Shown here in pieces: positions 1 to 5,955 of a DNA stretch of 8,378 nt. Position 1 is the stretch's first letter. Every line of letters starts with the position of its first letter. Under the pieces are notes generated by a model, which was given only the letters and a program-made list of their open reading frames with translations, did no database searches and was not told the origin of the DNA. Made by a program: the position numbers and the translations under genes. This DNA is from Alkalimonas sp. GTDB lineage: Bacteria > Pseudomonadota > Gammaproteobacteria > Enterobacterales > Alteromonadaceae. Location of the stretch: NCBI GenBank assembly GCA_007117525.1, contig SKGJ01000128.1, positions 1 to 8,378 of the forward strand, in the 5' to 3' direction.

Positions 1-1306
1 TAGTGCCGAAGGTGATGATTTGCGACACTGCTTCCCGGCCATACATCTCGGCGACGTGCTCGATGACTTCATCGCGCCGGTCCATGCAAAAGTCGACATC
101 AAAATCCGGCATCGACACCCGCTCAGGGTTTAAGAAACGTTCAAAAAGTAAATCGAACTCCAGTGGATCCAGATCGGTAATCTTCAGCGCGTAAGCCACC
201 AAGGAGCCGGCACCAGAGCCCCGCCCCGGTCCCACCGGAATACCGTGGTCTTTACTCCACTGAATGAACTCCATCACCACCAGGAAGTAGCCGGGAAAAC
301 CCATCTGGTTGATTACATCAAGCTCAATTTGCAAACGCTCGTCGTATTCGCCCCGGCGGGCAGCACGAATTTCGGGCTCAGGAAAAAGCTGTTGCAACCG
401 CTGCTCCAGACCTTCACGGGACTTGAGCACCAGAAAATCAGCGTCGGTCATGCCACCGGTCGGAAAAGCCGGTAAAAAGTATTCATGCAAGCGGATGGTA
501 ACGTTGCAGCGCCGGGCGATTTCTACCGAGTTCTGCAGCGCTTCAGGCAGATCGGCAAACAGCGCCTGCATTTCTTGTTCGCTGCGCAAATACTGCTGCT
601 CAGAGTAGTGTTTTGGCCTGCGTTTATCGTCCAGCGTGAAGCCGTCATGGATGGCTACCCGGATTTCGTGGGCTGCAAAGTCATCGGCCGTTAAAAACAC
701 CACCTCGTTGGTGGCAACCAGTGGTAAATCAGCAGCCGCTGCCAGGTCAACCGCCAGCTGAATGTAGTTTTCTTCATCGGCTCTGCCGGTGCGGATCAAC
801 TCCAGATAAAACCTATCCGGAAAGTACTGTTGGTAAAACTGCACCAAATCTGCCGCCTGCTGCCGATTTTGTTTCAGCAGCGCCTTCCCCAGCAAACCAT
901 CCTTGCCACCGGACAGTAAAATCAAGCCCTGATGGTGTTCGGCCAGCCACTGATGATCGATTTGAGGCTTGCCCTGTACATGGCCCCGTAAATAGGCTTT
1001 GGAGAGCAATAAGGTTAGATTTTTATAGCCGGTATTGTCAGCTGCAAGTATCAATAAACGGCCAGAGTCCTGGCACAGCTCTTCGTCCTGCACCCAAAAG
1101 TCGGCCCCGATGATGGGTTTAATGCCCGCATCGATGGCCCCGCCGTAAAAGCGCACCAGTCCGCAGAGGTTCATTTGGTCAGTCAGCGCCAATGCAGGCA
1201 TCTGCAAACCGGCCGCGGCTTTTAAAATGGGCTTGACCTTAGCCAGACCATCGACCATTGAAAAGTCGCTGTGTACCCGCAGGTGCACAAAGGCCGGTGC
1301 GGTCAT
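1..1306 (-). CDS. dnaE: DNA polymerase III alpha subunit, N-terminal 435 residues (3' end beyond window)
   Basis: This is the catalytic subunit of the replicative DNA polymerase III holoenzyme, acting in the cytoplasm at the replication fork. I translated all 435 visible codons and found no stop or frameshift. The N-terminus has the PHP domain start [18 protein letters not shown] (residues 6-23, with H12 and D14) and ALTD ending at D43. [12 protein letters not shown] lies at 216-227, the [10 protein letters not shown] motif of the polymerase palm at 359-368, and PDFDVDF at 400-406, giving the catalytic aspartates D401 and D403 at the same numbers as in E. coli. The frame leaves the window at QIITFGT, so more than half of the roughly 1160-residue protein is missing. 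The ATG overlaps the rnhB stop as ATGA, and a GGAG lies 7 nt upstream, so translation is probably coupled to rnhB. Identity is secure. Confidence 0.98.
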   Translation of the reverse strand, partial: MTAPAFVHLRVHSDFSMVDGLAKVKPILKAAAGLQMPALALTDQMNLCGLVRFYGGAIDAGIKPIIGADFWVQDEELCQDSGRLLILAADNTGYKNLTLLLSKAYLRGHVQGKPQIDHQWLAEHHQGLILLSGGKDGLLGKALLKQNRQQAADLVQFYQQYFPDRFYLELIRTGRADEENYIQLAVDLAAAADLPLVATNEVVFLTADDFAAHEIRVAIHDGFTLDDKRRPKHYSEQQYLRSEQEMQALFADLPEALQNSVEIARRCNVTIRLHEYFLPAFPTGGMTDADFLVLKSREGLEQRLQQLFPEPEIRAARRGEYDERLQIELDVINQMGFPGYFLVVMEFIQWSKDHGIPVGPGRGSGAGSLVAYALKITDLDPLEFDLLFERFLNPERVSMPDFDVDFCMDRRDEVIEHVAEMYGREAVSQIITFGT

Positions 1307-1911
1307 GGCTGCACTCCAAGCTGCAGCTGCACCGGTTTAAAACTGCGGCGATGCTCCGGCAAGACACCAAACTGCTGAATAGCCGCTAAATGCTCCGGTG
1401 TTGGGTAGCCTTTGTGGCGGTTAAAACCAAAGCTTGGGTAACGCAGGTGCAAGGCATGCATTTCTTCATCACGGGCAACCTTTGCTAAAATAGAGGCGGC
1501 ACTGATTTCAGCAACTTTGCTGTCACCTTTGACCACCGCAGTGGCGGGTACGGCAAAATCCGGACATCGATTGCCATCGACCAATACCCACTCGGGCTGA
1601 ATCGCCAGGCCGGCAACGGCCCGCTGCATCGCGACCAAAGTCGCCTGCAAAATATTTAAGCGATCAATTTCATCTGGCTCTGCCCGTCCCAGACTCCAGC
1701 ACAAGGCCTTTTGCCGGATTTCCAGTGCCAACTGGTTGCGCTTTTTTTCACTGAGCTTTTTCGAGTCGGTCAGCCCGGCAATGGGCTGCGCCGGGTCCAG
1801 TATCACCGCAGCGGTAACCACAGCGCCCACCAAAGGGCCACGGCCCACTTCATCGACGCCACAAAGCAGCTGAACCTCTGGCAGGGTAAAGGGCCGAACA
1901 AACTCAGCCAT
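1303..1911 (-). CDS. rnhB: Ribonuclease HII
   Basis: RNase HII nicks the RNA strand of RNA/DNA hybrids and starts removal of single ribonucleotides misincorporated into DNA; it acts in the cytoplasm with a divalent metal. The protein is 202 residues, the usual size. [12 protein letters not shown] (residues 18-29) carries the catalytic D20 and E21 and the GRG loop that senses the ribonucleotide junction. VLVDGN holds D112, and [21 protein letters not shown] (128-148) holds D130, completing the DEDD set. The C-terminus has HKGYPTPEH and HRRSFKPV, typical of the family. The frame stays open back to an ATG at 2028, but the extra 39 residues have no family resemblance and would lie inside lpxB. 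The ATG at 1911 has a strong AAGGAG 7 nt upstream. The gene overlaps the lpxB end by 8 nt and the dnaE start by 4 nt. Confidence 0.97.
   Translation of the reverse strand: MAEFVRPFTLPEVQLLCGVDEVGRGPLVGAVVTAAVILDPAQPIAGLTDSKKLSEKKRNQLALEIRQKALCWSLGRAEPDEIDRLNILQATLVAMQRAVAGLAIQPEWVLVDGNRCPDFAVPATAVVKGDSKVAEISAASILAKVARDEEMHALHLRYPSFGFNRHKGYPTPEHLAAIQQFGVLPEHRRSFKPVQLQLGVQP
1314..1319 (-). promoter_or_regulatory. Shine-Dalgarno site for dnaE
   Basis: The mRNA reads TTGGAG, 7 nt before the dnaE ATG, inside the last codons of rnhB. It supports the ATG at 1306 as the start and fits coupled translation through the ATGA stop-start overlap. Confidence 0.7.
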
Positions 1912-3073
1912 GGCCTGTCTCCTTCGGTAGCAAGGCAAGGAGTGCTTCAGCAGCTTGCTGGCTGGCATTGCAGGCCAGCTGCTGATGCAGCTCGGTAAAC
2001 TGCTGACGTAAGGCATCGCCTTGCTCATTCAGTAAGGGCAACATCGCCTGCACCAGGTTGTCCGCCGTCACCTCAGCCTGCAACAACTCAGGGACCAATG
2101 GTGCATTGGCCAGTAAGTTGGGCAAACTAAAATAATCAATCTTGACCAATCGCTTGGCCAGCTGATAAGTCAATGCATTCATTTTGTAAGCCACCACCAT
2201 CGGGCATTTAGCCAACATGGCTTCCAGAGTGGCGGTGCCCGAGGCAATAAAGACTGCATCGGCTGCGCATAGCAGCTGACGCGACTGACCTATCACCACA
2301 GTAAGCTCAAGATCAGCCGCATGCTGTTGATGCAGTTGCTCAAAAATCACGGCTTTTTGCTCCGTCACCATGGCACAAACAATTTGCAACTCAGGCTGCT
2401 GCATTTTAAGCCGCCGTGCTGCCTGCAAGAATTCAGGGGCCAGTAATTTAATTTCGTTGCTGCGACTGCCGGGCATCAGAGCCAACAGTGGGGCATCGCT
2501 CAATCCCAGTGCTTGACGAGCGGTTGCTTTCTCAGGCACCAGCGGCATTTGATCGGCCAGAGTATGGCCAACAAAGCGACAAGGCACCTGATGCTTATCG
2601 TAGAAGGCTTTCTCAAACGGCAAGAGCGCCAGCACCAAATCGGTGGCAGCTGCAATCTTATGAATCCGCTTTTGCCGCCAGGCCCAAACGGAGGGACTGA
2701 CGTAATGCACTGTAGTCAGGCCAGCTTGTTTTAAACGATGCTCAACCGGCAAATTAAAATCCGGTGCATCAACCCCCAACACCAGATCCGGCGGGTCGGC
2801 CAGCAGCCGTGCCAGCAATTGTTTGCGTACAGACAACAAGCGGGGCAATCGTCCCAGCACTTCGACCAACCCCATCACCGCCAGTTCTTCCATATCGAAC
2901 CAGGCATCAAAGCCTAAAGCTTGCATTCTGGGGCCGCCGATACCGAAAAACTGAATGTCGGAGCGCTGCTCGAGCATGGCTTTCATCACTCCAGCGGCAA
3001 GGATATCGCCGGAGTGCTCACCAACAATAATAGCAACACGCAATGGGGAAACTGAAGAATCGACTGTCGACAT
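1904..3073 (-). CDS. lpxB: Lipid-A-disaccharide synthase
   Basis: LpxB is the GT19-family glycosyltransferase that joins UDP-2,3-diacylglucosamine to lipid X, releasing UDP and forming the tetraacyl disaccharide 1-phosphate of lipid A at the inner face of the cytoplasmic membrane. With the start chosen here it is 389 residues, against about 382 in E. coli. The N-terminus has [11 protein letters not shown] (13-23); GVDAPDFN (100-107) carries the conserved Asp region of the active site; [10 protein letters not shown] (124-133), PGSRSNEI (201-208) and SGTATLE (278-284) are family signatures of the two Rossmann-like halves. An in-frame ATG also exists at 3091, six codons earlier. It lacks a Shine-Dalgarno site and sits right behind a hairpin, while the ATG at 3073 has AGGA 8 nt upstream. 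The stop overlaps the rnhB start in ATGGCTGA. Confidence 0.97.
   Translation of the reverse strand: MSTVDSSVSPLRVAIIVGEHSGDILAAGVMKAMLEQRSDIQFFGIGGPRMQALGFDAWFDMEELAVMGLVEVLGRLPRLLSVRKQLLARLLADPPDLVLGVDAPDFNLPVEHRLKQAGLTTVHYVSPSVWAWRQKRIHKIAAATDLVLALLPFEKAFYDKHQVPCRFVGHTLADQMPLVPEKATARQALGLSDAPLLALMPGSRSNEIKLLAPEFLQAARRLKMQQPELQIVCAMVTEQKAVIFEQLHQQHAADLELTVVIGQSRQLLCAADAVFIASGTATLEAMLAKCPMVVAYKMNALTYQLAKRLVKIDYFSLPNLLANAPLVPELLQAEVTADNLVQAMLPLLNEQGDALRQQFTELHQQLACNASQQAAEALLALLPKETGHG
1919..1924 (-). promoter_or_regulatory. Strong Shine-Dalgarno site deciding the rnhB start
   Basis: The mRNA reads AAGGAG with a 7-nt spacer to the ATG at 1911. It lies in the final codons of lpxB and rules in the short 202-residue RNase HII rather than the longer open frame starting at 2028. 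Confidence 0.85.
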
Positions 3074-3081
3074 CTGCGGGG

Positions 3082-3085
3082 TCCT
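3082..3085 (-). promoter_or_regulatory. Shine-Dalgarno site favouring the lpxB ATG at 3073
   Basis: The mRNA reads CAGGA followed by 8 nt and then ATG. No comparable purine-rich site precedes the upstream ATG at 3091, so the shorter LpxB is preferred. Confidence 0.6.
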
Positions 3086-3097
3086 GAGCATCAGCTT

Positions 3098-3116
3098 GGC
3101 TGCTACCGGAGCAGCC
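3098..3116 (-). other. Perfect 7-bp inverted repeat (hairpin) between lpxA and lpxB
   Basis: GGCTGCT and AGCAGCC flank a 5-nt loop, CCGGT on the mRNA strand. The hairpin fills the only sizeable gap of the lpx block (53 nt between the lpxA stop and the lpxB start at 3073) and ends 24 nt before that start. No U-run follows, so it is not a standard intrinsic terminator. It may pause, attenuate or mark a processing site; its function is not shown by the sequence. Confidence 0.5.
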
Positions 3117-3126
3117 GTGCTAATGA

Positions 3127-3897
3127 TTAACGAATAATACCGCGCTGGGATTGCTCGATAAACCGGGTTAAGCGATGGATCTCCGAGTTGGCTTGGCTCT
3201 GCTCAGCCAAAGCCGCCAGGGCTTCCGCAACGGTGTTGCCTTTGCGGTAAATTTCTTTGTAGGCACGACGGATCTCCAGCAGGGTTTCAGCAGTAAAACC
3301 ACGACGCTTTAATCCTTCGCTGTTGATGCCGACCGGTACAGCAGGACTGCCGTTGGCCATGACAAAAGGCGGTACATCTTTAAGCACAATGGCACCACCG
3401 CCAATAAAGCTATGGGCACCAATATGGCAAAACTGATGCACGCCACTCATGCCACCCAGAATTGCCCAATCACCGACATGGACATGGCCTGCGGTGGAGG
3501 CGTTGTTGGCATAAATGACATTGCTGCCAATCACGCAGTCATGGGCTACATGGGTATAGTTCATAAAGAGGTTGTGGCTGCCAATCACGGTTTTGCCTTC
3601 ATCCTGAATGGTACCGCGGTGCACAGTGCAGCCTTCCCGGAAAATATTGTAGTCACCCACGATAAGCTCAGTAGGCTCATTCTTGTACTTTTTATCCTGG
3701 CAAGCTTCACCAATACTGGCAAATTGGAAAAAGTGATTGCCCTTGCCAATAATGCTTGGGCCTTTGATCACCACATTGGATTCGACAATGCAATCATCGC
3801 CCAACACCACATCAGCACCGATGTAACTGAAAGGACCTACCGTTACATTGTTTCCCAGTTGAGCCTTTGGCTCTATCACAGCAGATGGATGAATCAC
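3127..3897 (-). CDS. lpxA: UDP-N-acetylglucosamine 3-O-acyltransferase
   Basis: LpxA performs the first step of lipid A synthesis, transferring a 3-hydroxyacyl chain from ACP to the 3-OH of UDP-GlcNAc in the cytoplasm. The 256-residue protein is built of hexapeptide repeats that fold into a left-handed beta-helix and normally form a trimer. The catalytic histidine is H119 in THVAHDC (E. coli H125). AGHVHVGDWAILGGMSGVHQF and the helix-to-tail motif NSEGLKRRGF are typical. The residue at the acyl-length ruler position (E. coli G173) is G167, which by analogy allows a long chain near C14. The frame is open from a GTG at 3918, but that would overlap fabZ and put a strong AGGAGAG site inside the gene. 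The GTG at 3897 lies 9 nt behind that site, 1 nt after the fabZ stop, and gives the family-like N-terminus MIHPSAVIEPKAQLG. Confidence 0.96.
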   Translation of the reverse strand: MIHPSAVIEPKAQLGNNVTVGPFSYIGADVVLGDDCIVESNVVIKGPSIIGKGNHFFQFASIGEACQDKKYKNEPTELIVGDYNIFREGCTVHRGTIQDEGKTVIGSHNLFMNYTHVAHDCVIGSNVIYANNASTAGHVHVGDWAILGGMSGVHQFCHIGAHSFIGGGAIVLKDVPPFVMANGSPAVPVGINSEGLKRRGFTAETLLEIRRAYKEIYRKGNTVAEALAALAEQSQANSEIHRLTRFIEQSQRGIIR

Positions 3898-3898
3898 C

Positions 3899-4351
3899 TT
3901 AGAATTCTCTCCTAGCACACATCAGCTCTGCACTGCAGACCAGCTGACCATCGACTTTGGCTTCGCCGTAAAACTTCCACATATTGCGACGCTCTTTTAA
4001 GAATTTTACTTCAAGTACCATGGTGTCGCCAGGAACCACCGGCTTTTTAAAGCGGGCATCATCAATAGCAGCGAAAAGGTAGAGCTCATTTTCGGAACGC
4101 TCGGCAGCCGTTTTGAAGCCCAAAATGCCGGTAGCTTGCGCCATGGCTTCTAAAATTAATACCCCCGGAAAGATGGGACGGCCTGGAAAATGGCCTGTAA
4201 AAATTGGCTCATTAATGGTGACATTTTTAATCGCCGTCAGACTTTCCCCTGGGGTGTAATCAAGCACCCGGTCAATCAGTAAAAATGGGTAACGGTGTGG
4301 CAATAACGCCATAATGTCCTGGACTTCCAGGGTAGAAATCGGATTAGCCAA
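3899..4351 (-). CDS. fabZ: 3-hydroxyacyl-[acyl-carrier-protein] dehydratase
   Basis: FabZ is a hot-dog fold dehydratase that converts 3-hydroxyacyl-ACP to trans-2-enoyl-ACP in fatty-acid elongation in the cytoplasm. It competes with LpxA and LpxD for 3-hydroxyacyl-ACP, which explains its place among the lpx genes. The protein has 150 residues, the usual length. [14 protein letters not shown] (16-29) is the N-terminal signature, [20 protein letters not shown] (53-72) carries the catalytic H54 and E68, and the tail [32 protein letters not shown] region is standard. The start is TTG, supported by a TGAGGA site 6 nt upstream and by alignment-like match of the N-terminus [23 protein letters not shown] to FabZ. 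No ATG is available before M14, which would cut into the conserved part. The gene follows lpxD after 25 nt. Confidence 0.97.
   Translation of the reverse strand: MANPISTLEVQDIMALLPHRYPFLLIDRVLDYTPGESLTAIKNVTINEPIFTGHFPGRPIFPGVLILEAMAQATGILGFKTAAERSENELYLFAAIDDARFKKPVVPGDTMVLEVKFLKERRNMWKFYGEAKVDGQLVCSAELMCARREF
3907..3914 (-). promoter_or_regulatory. Strong Shine-Dalgarno site deciding the GTG start of lpxA
   Basis: The mRNA reads TAGGAGAG, 9 nt before the GTG at 3897. It overlaps the last codons of fabZ, so ribosomes ending fabZ translation are placed on the lpxA start. Confidence 0.75.
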
Positions 4352-4357
4352 GGTTGA

Positions 4358-4363
4358 TCCTCA
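4358..4363 (-). promoter_or_regulatory. Shine-Dalgarno site for the TTG start of fabZ
   Basis: The mRNA reads TGAGGA, then TCAACC, then TTG. The site justifies the non-ATG start at 4351. Confidence 0.75.
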
Positions 4364-4376
4364 GTAGTAGGTAGAC

Positions 4377-5414
4377 TTAGTTGCTATCTGTCAAAACGTC
4401 ATCAAGCCGTTGCTCAAGTTCTTTGACGCGCTGATAGAGTTGATCAATTTTCCGCAACCGGGCTGTGTTTTTTCGCCACTCGGCATTGGTGGTGGCCGGT
4501 ATACCTGAAGTATAGACGCCTTTTTCGGTCACAGGCTTCATCAACATCGCCATACCACTGATTTGAGCGCCGTCACAGATATCGATGTGGCCATTGATCA
4601 CAGCGGCTCCACCAATAATGCAGTAGCGGCCTATAGTGGTGCTACCAGCTATGGTAGTACAACCGGCTATGGCTGTGTGATCACCAATCCGCACATTGTG
4701 TGCTATCTGACATAGATTATCGATGATCACATTGTCGCCAATCACGGTATCTTCAATAGCCCCACGGTCGATGCAGGTTTGGGCACCAATTTCACAGTCA
4801 TCACCAATGAGGACAGTGCCAACTTGTGGGATCTTCAACCAGCGACCACCTTCATTGGCAAAGCCAAACCCATCGGCTCCCAACGTAGCGCCACTGTGCA
4901 CAATGCAATGGTTACCAAGCTCAACCCGATGGTAAATGGTGACGTTCGGCCAAATCCGACAGCCTTCGCCCAATTTGGCACTTTCACCAACAAAACAGTG
5001 CGCGCCGACTTCACTGTTATCGCCAATCACAGCTCCAGCTGAAATCACAGCATAAGGGCCTATCGAAACCCCTTTTCCAAGGATAGCACTGGGATCAATT
5101 TGCGCACTGGGGTGAATACCAAGTGCAGCTGGCGGAGTCGAGTCCAGTAACTGGGCTAATTTAGCAAAAGCCACATAGGGATCCGCCACCAGCAAAGCCG
5201 CCCCAGACCAGAGCGACTTATCATCAGGCCGCAGCAACAAAAGACCTGCCTGGCAGGCAGGTAGCAAATGTTTGAGCTTGGGGTTCGATAAAAAACTAAC
5301 CTGATCCGGCCGCGCCCGCTCCAGGGTACCGACACCGGTAATTTCGAGGCTTTCAGAACCAACGAGCTCAGCATCGAGATGCTGAGCCAGTTGCAAGGCA
5401 GTCCAGGCTTTCAT
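4377..5414 (-). CDS. lpxD: UDP-3-O-(3-hydroxyacyl)glucosamine N-acyltransferase
   Basis: LpxD adds the second 3-hydroxyacyl chain, from ACP to the 2-amino group of UDP-3-O-acylglucosamine, after LpxC deacetylation. It acts in the cytoplasm as a trimer. The 345-residue protein matches the E. coli length closely. An N-terminal uridine-binding domain occupies roughly residues 1-100 (FLSNPKLKHLLPAC at 41-54). A hexapeptide-repeat beta-helix follows from about 101 to 295 (HPSAQIDPSA, IGPYAVISAGAVIGDNSEVG, through IAGCTTIAGSTTIG). DGFGF lies at 181-185, and the catalytic histidine H239 in IAHN has the same number as in E. coli. A charged C-terminal helix, about 313-342, is predicted to help bind ACP. 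Its ATG directly follows the ompH stop (TAAATG) with only a weak GGTAA-type site, pointing to termination-reinitiation. Confidence 0.98.
   Translation of the reverse strand: MKAWTALQLAQHLDAELVGSESLEITGVGTLERARPDQVSFLSNPKLKHLLPACQAGLLLLRPDDKSLWSGAALLVADPYVAFAKLAQLLDSTPPAALGIHPSAQIDPSAILGKGVSIGPYAVISAGAVIGDNSEVGAHCFVGESAKLGEGCRIWPNVTIYHRVELGNHCIVHSGATLGADGFGFANEGGRWLKIPQVGTVLIGDDCEIGAQTCIDRGAIEDTVIGDNVIIDNLCQIAHNVRIGDHTAIAGCTTIAGSTTIGRYCIIGGAAVINGHIDICDGAQISGMAMLMKPVTEKGVYTSGIPATTNAEWRKNTARLRKIDQLYQRVKELEQRLDDVLTDSN
5244..5262 (-). repeat. Perfect 8-bp inverted repeat inside lpxD
   Basis: ACCTGCCT and AGGCAGGT flank a 3-nt loop. The sequence encodes the LPACQAG stretch of LpxD (residues 51-57). 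It would form a stable mRNA hairpin but may be only a by-product of codon choice. Confidence 0.4.
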
Positions 5415-5930
5415 TTAGTTACCGCTGGTAATTTGACGAACCACAGCAGCAGAAATATCGTAACTCTCTTTGGCATACACAGCGGCACCAGAATTCAGTA
5501 CGATGTCGTAATTGCCCTGCTCGGCAACAACGTCAATGGCATTTTTAATCAAGGCCAACAGCTTATTGCGCTCTTCAGCCTGACGCTGGCGCATTTGCTC
5601 ATCCAGTGGCCGCGCCATTTGCTCGTACTGCATTTGCTGACGTTGGATGGTTTCGGCCAATTGCTGTTGTTCATCTTCACTCATGGTCGGGCCATCGCGA
5701 CGGATTTTTTCCACATTGAAGTTGATATCACGTTCCAGTTGGCCGATGGCCTCAATGCGCTCGCCAAACTCAGCCATGATGGTTTCCTGAATTTGCTGCG
5801 CCTGTGGCAACTGGCTGGCAATCGTCTGCACATCAACAAATGCAATTTTAGTAGCATGAGCGGCAGTAGCGCCCAGTAAAAAAACACCGAATACTAAGGT
5901 TGCTGCAGTTTTAACGAATAAATTTTTCAA
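5415..5930 (-). CDS. skp: OmpH/Skp-family periplasmic chaperone
   Basis: Skp (OmpH) is a trimeric, jellyfish-shaped chaperone that holds unfolded outer-membrane proteins in the periplasm and delivers them to the Bam complex. The 171-residue product has a clear signal peptide: a basic start MKNLFVK, a hydrophobic core TLVFGVFLLGATA, and an AHA cleavage motif, predicted after residue 26. The mature part starts TKIAFVDVQTIASQLPQ, the family strand. A long Gln- and charge-rich coiled-coil hairpin covers about residues 45-135. It ends AIDVVAEQGNYDIVLNSGAAVYAKESYDISAAVVRQI, the conserved C-terminal core. By my count the mature chain has about 23 Asp/Glu against 15 Lys/Arg, unlike the basic E. coli protein. 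The start is TTG, with TAGGAAG 6 nt upstream; the frame is open to an ATG at 6029, but that extension lies inside bamA and has no signal-peptide character. It is 25 nt after bamA. Confidence 0.95.
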   Translation of the reverse strand: MKNLFVKTAATLVFGVFLLGATAAHATKIAFVDVQTIASQLPQAQQIQETIMAEFGERIEAIGQLERDINFNVEKIRRDGPTMSEDEQQQLAETIQRQQMQYEQMARPLDEQMRQRQAEERNKLLALIKNAIDVVAEQGNYDIVLNSGAAVYAKESYDISAAVVRQITSGN

Positions 5931-5936
5931 GGTTGT

Positions 5937-5943
5937 CTTCCTA
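5937..5943 (-). promoter_or_regulatory. Shine-Dalgarno site for the TTG start of ompH/skp
   Basis: The mRNA reads TAGGAAG, then ACAACC, then TTG. It lies in the 25-nt gap after bamA and places the start exactly at the beginning of the signal peptide. Confidence 0.75.
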
Positions 5944-5955
5944 TGTTTTTCTGGA

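Noticed and set aside
721..1113. Plus-strand open frame of 130 codons
   Set aside because: It lies fully antisense to dnaE, whose translation is intact and recognisable; the plus-strand product has no recognisable motif.
1912..2028. N-terminal extension of RNase HII by 39 residues from the ATG at 2028
   Set aside because: It overlaps lpxB, has no family match, and the ATG at 1911 has a much better Shine-Dalgarno site.
3412..3915. Plus-strand open frame of 167 codons
   Set aside because: Antisense to lpxA; the repeated hexapeptide codons of the real gene keep the opposite strand open. No Shine-Dalgarno site or family resemblance.
4642..4657. Inverted repeat CTACCA/TGGTAG within lpxD
   Set aside because: Only 6 bp, in codons of the repeated hexapeptide segment IAGCTTIAGSTTIG; explained by the protein repeat.
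5379..5879. Plus-strand open frame of 166 codons rich in Leu
   Set aside because: Antisense to ompH/skp; its Leu richness comes from reading the Gln-rich coiled-coil codons in reverse.
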